Positions 54,983 through 63,299 of a stretch of 64,000 bases of DNA are shown here, one piece after another. Source of the DNA: Opitutales bacterium UBA5694 (GTDB lineage: Bacteria > Verrucomicrobiota > Verrucomicrobiia > Opitutales > Opitutaceae); contig DIHO01000014.1 of the NCBI GenBank assembly GCA_002420185.1, positions 24,293-88,292 on the forward strand, in the 5' to 3' direction. The position numbers and the translations under genes were made by a program. A model generated the notes under the pieces. The model had not been told where the DNA came from and made no database searches. It saw only the letters and a list, made by a program, of their open reading frames with translations. How positions within the stretch are numbered: position 1 is the stretch's first letter; each line of letters starts with the position of its first letter.

Positions 54983-55134
54983 CCGGGTATCTAGTGGCTG
55001 ATTGCTAATTTCAGATCGAAGCGGGTCTGGCAGATTGCTGGCGGATATGCGACGATTTGGGGGCGAAAGCCGTCAATGTGGCAGTTGGAGCTTTGAATCC
55101 ACTGCTCAGACGACTGTTTGTATTTTGTAAGTTC

Positions 55135-56118
55135 ATGACCACCAAAAATAAGCCAAAAATGTATCTGCACAAGACCGAAGCCGAAGCAAAGGCTCCGATT
55201 GCACGCGGGTACGATGCTTCATTTCGTCCCTCGGAAGAATACCGGGATTCGATGCCAGATATCATGGATTCGGTGGAGTTGATGAATGGAGCACCAGTTC
55301 CGATCGAGCAAGTAGGTGTCTCCAACTTTCGTTTGCCACTGAAGTACCGCCGACTTGATGGATCGGAAATTGAACTTGAAACCAGCGTATTAGGGACTGT
55401 TTCCTTGGAAGCGAGTCTCAAGGGGATCAACATGTCCCGCATCATGCGTTCTTTCTACGAGCACAAAGATGACGCGTTCACTTTAGACACGATCAAGAAG
55501 GTGCTAGATAAATTTCGGGAAAAGGTGGAGAGTTTGGATGCCCGTGTGGCATTGCGTTTTAATTATCCGATTGCCCAGGAAAGTTTAAGAAGTGGCTTGA
55601 ATGGATACCAATACTATCAAAGCGTTCTAGAAGGTCGACTTTCGAGGATGGGTGTATTTGAGAAACGAATTGTTTTCGACTTCATCTATTCGTCGGCCTG
55701 TCCCTGTTCAGCTGAGTTGGCGGAACATGCTCGTGATGTGAGGAACGTTTATTCAATTCCGCACTCCCAGCGAAGCAAGGCACGGATTTGGGTCACGCTT
55801 GCTGAAGGGGCGGACTTGTCTTTGGAAGAGATTCAAGGGCACTGCGTGAATGGGCTGAAGACCGAAACACAAGTGATGGTCAAGCGAGAGGACGAGCAAG
55901 CCTTCGCTGAGTTGAACGGGGCCCACATTAAATTTGTCGAGGATGCCGCGAGGTCGATTTTTAACGAATTGAATGCAGATCCCCGAATCGCCGACTTTCA
56001 GGTAGCGTGCTCGCATTTGGAATCGCTGCACTCGCACGACGCGGTTTCTGTTATTTGCAAAGGAGTTGAAGGGGGTCACCAAGCAGACTTTTCAGACTTT
56101 AACGATTTAATTTGCTAG
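55135..56118 (+). CDS. folE2: GTP cyclohydrolase FolE2 (type IB)
   Basis: About 327 residues from ATG 55135 (the frame opens earlier, at 55057, but those codons do not look like FolE2). Landmarks are VPIEQVGVSNFRLPL, MSRIMRSFYEH, SSACPCSAELAEH (catalytic Cys in CPCS) and HSQRSKARIWV. It makes dihydroneopterin triphosphate for folate or queuosine. FolE2 is often a zinc-limitation substitute for FolE; I saw no clear Zur box upstream. It is followed by nadA after 98 bp. Confidence 0.94.
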   Translation: MTTKNKPKMYLHKTEAEAKAPIARGYDASFRPSEEYRDSMPDIMDSVELMNGAPVPIEQVGVSNFRLPLKYRRLDGSEIELETSVLGTVSLEASLKGINMSRIMRSFYEHKDDAFTLDTIKKVLDKFREKVESLDARVALRFNYPIAQESLRSGLNGYQYYQSVLEGRLSRMGVFEKRIVFDFIYSSACPCSAELAEHARDVRNVYSIPHSQRSKARIWVTLAEGADLSLEEIQGHCVNGLKTETQVMVKREDEQAFAELNGAHIKFVEDAARSIFNELNADPRIADFQVACSHLESLHSHDAVSVICKGVEGGHQADFSDFNDLIC

Positions 56119-56216
56119 CTGGCTGAACGAGACATCCTTTTACAGGGGGGACGGTAACAATGAGTTGCGGACTTCTTGGGAATCCTCCACTTTATCCTCT
56201 CCATTAATTCACAACA

Positions 56217-57269
56217 ATGTCACGGACGACGATTGAGGCACCGTTTTCAGAAACGGAAATTGAAACCGAGGCGGAGCGTCTGCTTGCCAAACTCATGCAC
56301 GTAGAATGTGATTCCCGGCATTCTTGGAATATCAAAACGTGCCGCTCAGTCGCGCCATTGACAATGGAGATCAATGCTCTCAAAAAGGAGAAGGAGGCAA
56401 TCATCCTGGCTCACTCCTACGTGGAGCCAGAGATTGTCTACGGAGTGGCTGACTTTTCCGGCGATTCGTATTTTCTATCGATGAAAGCGAGGGAAGCGAA
56501 AGCGCGCCGAATCATCTTTTCAGGAGTGGTGTTTATGGCGGAGACGGCAAAAATATTGTCTCCAGCGGCCGAGGTCCTGGTACCTGATCGAAACTCCGGT
56601 TGCTCTCTGGCAGACTCGCTGACTGGTGAGCAGCTGCGAGAACTCAAAGCGGCCTATCCCGAAGCAGGAGTGGTCTGCTATATTAATAGCACTGCACAGG
56701 TGAAAGCCGAGTGCGATGTTTGTGTCACGTCGAGCAACGTTTACAAGATTGTTGCGGCCATGCCGCAACAGCAGATCCTATTCGTCCCCGATCGATTAAT
56801 GGCGGACAATATCCGCGTCGAGATGAAAAGGAGAGGTATCGACAAGGAGATAATCTCTTCGGATGGTACCTGTATTGTGCATGACCAGTTTGATCCCAAT
56901 CTGATTGCCGAGTCGCGGTCCAATTTTCCAGGTTTGAAAGTCGTGTCTCACCCCGAATGTACGATGGATATCACGGGCAAAAGCGACTACGTTGGAAGTA
57001 CGGGGGGTATGATGGATTACGTGAAAAAAACGGAAGCACCGTACTTTATGATGCTGACAGAATGTGGGTTGGTGGAGCGGATAGAAGTCGAGAGTCCGGA
57101 AAAGCGATTTATTTCAGGGTGTAAGCTCTGTCCTTACATGAAAATGAACTCTCTGGAAAAAATTCGGGATATTCTCGTTTCGCCTCAACCTGAGCAAATA
57201 GTCGAACTCGAAGAGTCGCTTCGTGTGAAAGCACTTCACTCGATTGATCGGATGTTCGAAATGAGTTAG
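56217..57269 (+). CDS. nadA: Quinolinate synthase
   Basis: 350 residues. NadA condenses iminoaspartate with DHAP using a [4Fe-4S] cluster. The three cluster Cys lie in SLADSLTGEQL-adjacent GCSLAD, SHPECTMDI and SGCKLCPYMKMN, and ILAHSYVEPEIVYGVADFSGDS and VPDRLMAD are characteristic substrate segments. The stop overlaps the GTG of nadB by one base, so the two genes are translationally coupled. Together with NadC at 43-44 kb it supplies NAD de novo. Confidence 0.96.
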   Translation: MSRTTIEAPFSETEIETEAERLLAKLMHVECDSRHSWNIKTCRSVAPLTMEINALKKEKEAIILAHSYVEPEIVYGVADFSGDSYFLSMKAREAKARRIIFSGVVFMAETAKILSPAAEVLVPDRNSGCSLADSLTGEQLRELKAAYPEAGVVCYINSTAQVKAECDVCVTSSNVYKIVAAMPQQQILFVPDRLMADNIRVEMKRRGIDKEIISSDGTCIVHDQFDPNLIAESRSNFPGLKVVSHPECTMDITGKSDYVGSTGGMMDYVKKTEAPYFMMLTECGLVERIEVESPEKRFISGCKLCPYMKMNSLEKIRDILVSPQPEQIVELEESLRVKALHSIDRMFEMS

Positions 57270-58870
57270 TGGATACGATTCGGACAGATTGCCTGGTCAT
57301 CGGAGCAGGACTGGCGGGCTGTTCATATGCCCACTACGCTTCCCGGCTAGGAATGTCGGTCACACTTGTGTGTTCGAATGAACTTTCCAAGGGAGCGAAC
57401 AGCCAGTGGGCTCAAGGGGGTATCATTTTCGATACTTCACTAAATGCGGAGCAGCTCAAGCGTGATATCATATCTGCATCTGATGGCACCTCGAATCCAG
57501 AGGCGGTCGACTCGCTGGTCGAACATGGACAGGAAGCGGTGCAGTCGCTCTTGCTGGATGAGCTTAATGTGCCGTTCGACCGCGAGAAAACGGGTGATCT
57601 TAAGTATACCCGAGAAGGTGGCCACACTGACCGTAGGATCATTTTCTCCAAAGATCTTACGGGTTTGGCGATTCTGACTAGTATGCACGAGCATCTGGTG
57701 GGTTTGAAAAACGTATCCGTTTTGACCAACACGGTTGCGGTGGACCTTTTGACGCTTTCGCACAATTCGCTTGATCCGCTCGACAAGTACAAGCCAATTA
57801 CCTGCATCGGGGCTTATGTCCTGGATACCCAAACCGGGAACATTCGGGCGATCATTGCGAAAAAGACGATTTTGGCGACGGGTGGCCTGGGCCAGATTTT
57901 CCAAAACACAACCAATCAGGAAGGGGTCGTCGGCCACGGAGTCGCGATGGCCAAGCGAGTGGGGGCGCGAGTGATCGACTTGGAGTACATTCAATTCCAT
58001 CCGACCGTTTTCCTCAAGAAGAACTGTCCTTTGTTTCTCGTTTCGGAAGCGGTGCGCGGGGAGGGAGGGGTACTCGTGAATAGTGAAGGTAAAGCATTCA
58101 TGGATACAGTACATCCGATGAAGTCTTTGGCCCCTCGTGACATCGTGGCCCGGGCAATTCACCAAGAACTAATTTCTTCGGGGGAAAGTTGTGTCTATAT
58201 CGACCTTTCCGCGATGGAATCTGATTTCATAAAAGAACGTTTTCCGTCCATATACGAGCGGTGTTTCGATAATGGATTGGATATCGCCAAAGAGCCGATA
58301 CCGGTTGCCCCGGCAGCCCATTACAGCTGTGGTGGCGTCTTTACGGATCTCAAAGGTCGATCCTCGGTTTTGAATCTGAATGCGATTGGCGAGACGGCCT
58401 GTACAGGGTTACATGGAGCGAATCGCCTTGCGAGCACTTCTTTGCTCGAGTGCCTTGTAACGGCGAAATTAACGGCGGAAGCGGATTGCCAAGACGTTCG
58501 ATCGGCTAACTTTCATTTGCCGGCCGTTCGAGAGTGGGAAAGCCCGGACGAGAGTCCTGACGAGGTGCTTATCCAACAAGACATGCGGTTGATTCGAAGT
58601 ACTATGTGGAACTACGTTGGCCTGATCCGTTCTTCACGTCGCCTGCACCGGGCAAGGCGAATTCTATTGGAACTGGACCAGGAGATAAGCGAGTTTTATT
58701 CGGGCAACCGGTTAACTCGTTCCTTGATTGATCTTCGCAATGCGGTTCGAACTGCCTTGCTCCTCGTTCATGCGGCGAGTTTGAACTCGGAAAGTAAAGG
58801 AAGCCATTTTGTCGCGGTTGGGGATGATGAGGTTGACAACCCAGCGGCAGCCACGGACGAACTAAAATAG
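57269..58870 (+). CDS. nadB: L-aspartate oxidase
   Basis: 533 residues, GTG start overlapping the nadA stop (TTAGTG). The FAD site GAGLAGCSYAHYAS, the SQWAQGGI region, GGLGQIFQNTTNQEGVVGHG, LEYIQFHPT, HYSCGGVFTD and the HGANRLASTSLLECLV motif are complete. It oxidises L-aspartate to iminoaspartate for NadA. Its C-terminal helical domain is full length. No NAD riboswitch was noticed upstream of the pair. Confidence 0.96.
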   Translation: MDTIRTDCLVIGAGLAGCSYAHYASRLGMSVTLVCSNELSKGANSQWAQGGIIFDTSLNAEQLKRDIISASDGTSNPEAVDSLVEHGQEAVQSLLLDELNVPFDREKTGDLKYTREGGHTDRRIIFSKDLTGLAILTSMHEHLVGLKNVSVLTNTVAVDLLTLSHNSLDPLDKYKPITCIGAYVLDTQTGNIRAIIAKKTILATGGLGQIFQNTTNQEGVVGHGVAMAKRVGARVIDLEYIQFHPTVFLKKNCPLFLVSEAVRGEGGVLVNSEGKAFMDTVHPMKSLAPRDIVARAIHQELISSGESCVYIDLSAMESDFIKERFPSIYERCFDNGLDIAKEPIPVAPAAHYSCGGVFTDLKGRSSVLNLNAIGETACTGLHGANRLASTSLLECLVTAKLTAEADCQDVRSANFHLPAVREWESPDESPDEVLIQQDMRLIRSTMWNYVGLIRSSRRLHRARRILLELDQEISEFYSGNRLTRSLIDLRNAVRTALLLVHAASLNSESKGSHFVAVGDDEVDNPAAATDELK

Positions 58871-58928
58871 CCTTGTCTGTTTCGTATTTGTAATTGCCCT
58901 CTCAGTAAAAAGTCGAACAGTTCGAAGC

Positions 58929-59579
58929 ATGTCAACGATCTCGAGTACCGATCTATTGGAGCAACTCAAATGGCGGTATGCCGTCAAAGAATTCGACTCC
59001 CGTAGGGCAATTCCGGAAGAACTGGTTTCTGCTCTAGAAGATTCCCTTGTGTTGACCCCGTCGTCGTTTGGGCTACAGCCTTGGAAGTTTTACCTAATAG
59101 AAGACCAGGCAATTAAAGACCAGCTTCCTGAGATTTCTTGGAATCAGCCGCAGCCAAAGGATTGTTCTCACATGGTGGCTCTTGCAATAAAGAGAAACTT
59201 CGCAGAAGTAGACGTGAACCATTTCATCGATTGTCTCGCCACTAGTAGAAATGTTTCGGTGGAAAGTCTTGAAGGCTATAAGAAATTTGCCGGAGGTTTC
59301 GTGGCTCGAGGAGTGAGTGAGGGATGGATTGAGCATTGGTCCACTCACCAAGTGTACATTGCGATCGGCCAGTTGATGTCCAGTGCGGCTCTTCTGGGAA
59401 TTGACGCTTGTCCCATGGAAGGCATCCAAGCGGACAAGTATGACGAAATCCTTGGATTAAATGGGACCGATTACCACGTGGTGCTTGGTTGTGCTTTGGG
59501 ATACCGTGCTGAAAGCGATAAGTATGCTGCCATGAACAAGGCACGATTTCGCAAGGAGGAAATGATCGAAAGGCGCTAG
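58929..59579 (+). CDS. NAD(P)H-dependent nitroreductase-family protein
   Basis: 216 residues of the flavin nitroreductase fold: LKWRYAVKEFDSRRAIPEE (FMN Arg/Lys pair), LTPSSFGLQPWKFYLI, HWSTHQVYIAIGQLMSSAAL, GIDACPMEGI and YHVVLGCALGYR. This matches the NfsB-like group, which reduces quinones or nitro compounds with NAD(P)H. It is 58 bp after nadB and could share its transcript. Its physiological substrate is unknown. Confidence 0.92.
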   Translation: MSTISSTDLLEQLKWRYAVKEFDSRRAIPEELVSALEDSLVLTPSSFGLQPWKFYLIEDQAIKDQLPEISWNQPQPKDCSHMVALAIKRNFAEVDVNHFIDCLATSRNVSVESLEGYKKFAGGFVARGVSEGWIEHWSTHQVYIAIGQLMSSAALLGIDACPMEGIQADKYDEILGLNGTDYHVVLGCALGYRAESDKYAAMNKARFRKEEMIERR

Positions 59580-59697
59580 TGCATGGACAAGACCCGCGAT
59601 CCAAATAAGTTAAGACAGCTAGCCCGGTTCATCCTGCACTAGCCCTAGAACACTAGGCCTTGTGGATTGGCTTTTGTTGATCTAGAAACCTCTAAGG

Positions 59698-59722
59698 TTG
59701 ACAGCTCTCGAACTTTTTCGAG
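59698..59722 (+). promoter_or_regulatory. Possible -35 and adjacent inverted repeat before dapL
   Basis: TTGACA at 59698-59703 is followed by the perfect inverted repeat CTCGAA-CTTT-TTCGAG (59707-59722), ending 36 bases before the dapL ATG. The repeat would sit between -35 and -10, where a repressor could act, but the -10 at the expected distance is poor. The hairpin could equally be chance. Confidence 0.25.
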
Positions 59723-59758
59723 TCTCCGTTATTCCTGTTTGGAGATACTTCGAAAATC

Positions 59759-60982
59759 ATGATCCGCATCAACGAGAACTTCCTGAAGCTGAAGGCTTCT
59801 TATCTTTTTTCAGATATCGCGAAACGAATTGCGTCCTACCAGCAGGCGAATCCCGATAGTTCAATCATCAAGTTGGGGATTGGCGACGTGACGGAGCCGT
59901 TGCCAGAAACGTGCCGAGCTGCGTTTCACTCTGCGATCGATGAGATGGGTACCCGAAGCGGTTTCCATGGCTATGGCCCGGAGCAAGGCTACGGGTTTTT
60001 GCGCAAGGCCATTGCGGAAAACGACTTTCAGGCCAGGGGTGCGAACATTTCTGCCGACGAAATTTTCGTTAGCGATGGCGCAAAGTGTGATAGCGGGAAT
60101 TTCCAGGAAATTTTCGCTGAGGATATAAAGATTGCGGTTCCTGACCCCGTGTACCCAGTCTACGTGGACACCAATGTAATGGCCGGTCGAGCGGGTGAGA
60201 ACATCAACGACCGGTACCAGGGATTTGTCTACTTAGAGTCGACTCCGGAAAATGGCTACGTTCCGTCGATCCCTGAAGAGGCAGTAGATTTGGTTTATCT
60301 GTGTTTTCCGAATAATCCAACTGGAGCGATGGCGACTAAGGAACAGTTGAAAGCCTGGGTGGATTACGCAAAGGCTTCGAGGGCACTTATCCTATTTGAT
60401 GCTGCCTATGTGGCTTTCATTAGGGATGAGTCTTTGCCGCAGAGCATTTACGAAATCGAGGGAGCGAGTGATGTAGCGGTAGAGTTTCGCAGTTTTTCCA
60501 AGAATGCGGGTTTTACCGGAACGCGCTGCGCCTACACTGTGGTTCCTAAAGGCCTGTTCGCAAACGGCTCGACGGGGAAAGAGCACTCTGTCCACGCATT
60601 ATGGAACCGCCGTCACTGCACCAAATTCAATGGAGTTTCGTATCCTGTTCAGAAAGCAGCTGAGTCGGTCTACAGTGAAGCTGGCAAGGCGGAGGTTAAG
60701 GCCTTAACCGATTTCTATTTAGCTAATGCGAAGATTGTAAGGGCGGAGATTGAAGCACTCGGTCTTTCCTGCGTTGGAGGAGACAATTCCCCTTATGTTT
60801 GGATTAATGCGGGCCGACCTTCCTGGGAGTTCTTTGATACCTTGCTGAATGATGCGGGAGTGGTTTGCACTCCAGGTGCGGGATTTGGTTCCTGCGGTGA
60901 GGGCCATATTCGGATCAGTGCATTCAATAGCCGGGAGAATGTTGAGGAAGCGATGAAGCGAATTCGAGAGGCTTTAGCCTAG
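59759..60982 (+). CDS. dapL: LL-diaminopimelate aminotransferase
   Basis: 407 residues, class I PLP aminotransferase. Landmarks are FSDIAKRIASYQQANPDS, the DGAKCDSGNFQEIF segment, CFPNNPTGAMAT, and SFSKNAGFTGTRC, which holds the PLP Lys. This is the DapL type that converts tetrahydrodipicolinate directly to LL-DAP, known from plants, Chlamydia and other PVC bacteria, and it replaces DapD/C/E in lysine and peptidoglycan synthesis. No other dap gene is adjacent. A TTGACA lies about 60 bp upstream. Confidence 0.95.
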   Translation: MIRINENFLKLKASYLFSDIAKRIASYQQANPDSSIIKLGIGDVTEPLPETCRAAFHSAIDEMGTRSGFHGYGPEQGYGFLRKAIAENDFQARGANISADEIFVSDGAKCDSGNFQEIFAEDIKIAVPDPVYPVYVDTNVMAGRAGENINDRYQGFVYLESTPENGYVPSIPEEAVDLVYLCFPNNPTGAMATKEQLKAWVDYAKASRALILFDAAYVAFIRDESLPQSIYEIEGASDVAVEFRSFSKNAGFTGTRCAYTVVPKGLFANGSTGKEHSVHALWNRRHCTKFNGVSYPVQKAAESVYSEAGKAEVKALTDFYLANAKIVRAEIEALGLSCVGGDNSPYVWINAGRPSWEFFDTLLNDAGVVCTPGAGFGSCGEGHIRISAFNSRENVEEAMKRIREALA

Positions 60983-61100
60983 TACACACGATCTTAAAAG
61001 CTGGCCTTCCGCGGGCCAAGGAGCCTGAAAGCAGGGTTTTAGAACCTTGTTTATACGCTCTTGACAAGCTGTGATCGTTTTTCGACTGTCTGCTGTTCTT

Positions 61101-61538
61101 ATGAGCATTCTAGCCGATATTCTTACGATCGTTCTCGTTTTACTTTCCTTGTTTCTCATTCTTGTTGTTCTCATGCAAAAAGGAAGTGCCAATGGAGGTA
61201 TGGGTGCGGCAATGGGTGGAGGAATGGCAGAAGCTGCTCTAGGTGTTGAGACATCCAATGTTTTAACCAAGGTAACGAGGAATACGGCAATTGTCTTTTT
61301 TGTGATGGTTTTCGGTTTAGGTTTGGCCTACATCTATTTGCATAATGTTGAGCTAGTGGCAGATGAAAATGCACTGCCAGAATTCGCCGCACCTGAAATG
61401 GAGACCTCAGGATTGCTGGAAACACTATCGGGTCCCGAATCAGCTGCAGACGAAGCAGCTGACGCCTTGGGTGACCAGGTCAATTCTTTCGTAACCGAAG
61501 CGGAAGCCTCGGCTACTGAAGAAACTGAAAGCGATTAA
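61101..61538 (+). CDS. secG: Preprotein translocase subunit SecG
   Basis: 145 residues from ATG 61101; the longer reading from 61071 adds residues not seen in SecG. Two TMs: LADILTIVLVLLSLFLILVV followed by LMQKG, and a second at TAIVFFVMVFGLGLAYIYL. The MQKGSANGGMGAAMGGGM loop between them is the SecG signature. A 70-residue acidic C-terminal tail (Glu/Ala-rich) is longer than in E. coli. It is part of SecYEG. A TTGACA lies about 45 bp upstream. Confidence 0.93.
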   Translation: MSILADILTIVLVLLSLFLILVVLMQKGSANGGMGAAMGGGMAEAALGVETSNVLTKVTRNTAIVFFVMVFGLGLAYIYLHNVELVADENALPEFAAPEMETSGLLETLSGPESAADEAADALGDQVNSFVTEAEASATEETESD

Positions 61539-61557
61539 GTCGTAAAACTTTGTTCCG

Positions 61558-62496
61558 ATGGCCGGGTCTATTCGCTCAATGCGCAATAATCCGGCTTTTT
61601 TTTTAGCTGCCTGTTTGACAGCTTTGCTAATGCTCTCCTCGAATGCCCAGCGTAGGATCTCAGATTCGAGCCCATTGGATACGCTAGGGAAAAATCCGAG
61701 CCAGGAAAAGGGTTGGGAGATTTTGAAGGGATTTCGGTCTTTTGGTTGGGATGGCGGGTATCACTGGCGCGTGCAGCTAAAGAATATGCCGAGGCGGGAG
61801 GGAGCTTGGTACTTGAATGGGGAGATATACGGGTATCGATCAGATAGTGGTCCCATTAGTCGGATCGACATAGTTGAGCAGCCAATTGATGTGGATGGGA
61901 ACGGGAACCAGATTGAGAAGCGGGTCTTGCGATTACTTTTGCAGAGTGGCCAAAATTCCTATGCCATGGTCAAGCGGACTGGGGAAACAGGCCCACCGGT
62001 TGTAGTTGATTCAGAGGCCGCTCTAGAACCCGTAGCTGGATCGGAGTTTAGCTTGTTCGATCTACTAGCTCCGTACGTCTATTGGCCAAAATTTCGTTAT
62101 GAAGGTAGAACGACATTTCGGGGAAGCCCAACCCATCTTTTCTGGATGTATCCGCCAGAAGGGGATCGGTTGCTAAATGAACGTATTGGAGGTGTGCGGA
62201 TCTTTATAAACGACCAGTTCAACGTCCTAACTCAAACGGAGATTTTTGACCTCGATAAGACGAAGCTGAAAACAATCTATATCCTCGGTGTCTACAAGGT
62301 GGATGGTCAGACGATTTTTAGAGAGCTGGATGTTCGCAATGAAGTAACTCGTGACAAGACACGACTAAAAATATTGGACGCAAAGATGGGGCTAGAATTG
62401 CCTGCGAGTCTATTTACCGCTCAGTCTTTGATGGATGATTTGCAACATCAGACGATCCCGATTGTCAGGCAAGAGATGTTCGAATCGGTCCAGTAG
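61558..62496 (+). CDS. LolA-like outer-membrane lipoprotein-sorting protein family member
   Basis: 312 residues with a signal peptide (about 9-30; MRNNPAFF at residue 8 is a likely alternative start). The body is a half-barrel: FGWDGGYHWRVQLKNMPRREG, LRLLLQSGQNSYAMV, PTHLFWMYPPEG and FNVLTQTEIFDLDKTKLKTI, consistent with the LolA/LolB-like fold of the lipoprotein-sorting family. It follows secG by 19 bp. Whether it truly carries lipoproteins is not proven; many Verrucomicrobia members act on other lipids. Confidence 0.78.
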   Translation: MAGSIRSMRNNPAFFLAACLTALLMLSSNAQRRISDSSPLDTLGKNPSQEKGWEILKGFRSFGWDGGYHWRVQLKNMPRREGAWYLNGEIYGYRSDSGPISRIDIVEQPIDVDGNGNQIEKRVLRLLLQSGQNSYAMVKRTGETGPPVVVDSEAALEPVAGSEFSLFDLLAPYVYWPKFRYEGRTTFRGSPTHLFWMYPPEGDRLLNERIGGVRIFINDQFNVLTQTEIFDLDKTKLKTIYILGVYKVDGQTIFRELDVRNEVTRDKTRLKILDAKMGLELPASLFTAQSLMDDLQHQTIPIVRQEMFESVQ

Positions 62497-63299
62497 TTCG
62501 ACGCTTTTTTGAGGCTCATCAACGTATTCGAATAGCCCCAGTTCCGCTTGAATATCCTCTGTGTAGGGATCGAGATACTTAAATGGTATTGAGCATTGGA
62601 TGAAACTTTCGGTGGGCTGATCGTGTTACTGTCAATGGTATTATGATACGTGGACCCATTTAAGGAACAGGTAATTAACCTTCAGTCACCCAATGGGGAA
62701 GGCGTGATTAGACTAAGCCTTTTTAGTGACAGATTCTCTCTACCTCGTTGAAGTAGCCACTGGAAGCGAGATTGGGCATTAAGTGCCTTGGAATTGAGAA
62801 AGCAAGCACGTGTTACCTCATATTTTGAGTATTGAATTTTCCTAATATAAACCTAAGTGAAATTAAGTCGTATCCAAGCTGTTATACTAGAGGGAATTTT
62901 GAGGTTGCCAATGTCTGGATACATTCGGCTATCCCTGTAATTCGATCGAAAACTGAACAATGAAGTAGGGTAATGGGCAATACGTACTTTAGATTTGTGC
63001 TTTCTCAAGATTCTGAATGGCGAAAATGGCGGTTTTGACTGTATTTTTAGGTTGGGTACCTCTGGCAGTTATCGGAAATAGGGTCAATTTATCCAGATTG
63101 GGCTCTTTGATCTTCGGTTTTGACAAATATTTTGAATACAATGCACTCAAATTCGAACTTTTTGGGAAAAATGGGTGTAACCAAATTATTATAACGCGAA
63201 TGTTATTGAAATTACAAAGGATAGTAGTATCCATAGTAAGTAGGGTCGATTTACGTCCTTAAAACAATACTGTTAAAACATTATAACCACACTATAGCA
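62497..63299. other. AT-rich intergenic region
   Basis: About 800 bp. No family could be recognised in any frame, and the short frames near 63000 look random. A TATAAC at 63282-63287 lies about 13 bp before the next gene and may be part of its promoter, with no good -35. No hairpin with a T-run was found after the LolA-like gene. Confidence 0.4.

Noticed and set aside
62400..62620. A minus-strand frame (pieces IPFKYLDPYTEDIQ and LGLFEYVDEP) reading into the end of the LolA-like gene
   Set aside because: It has no start codon and partly overlaps real coding sequence; no family recognised.
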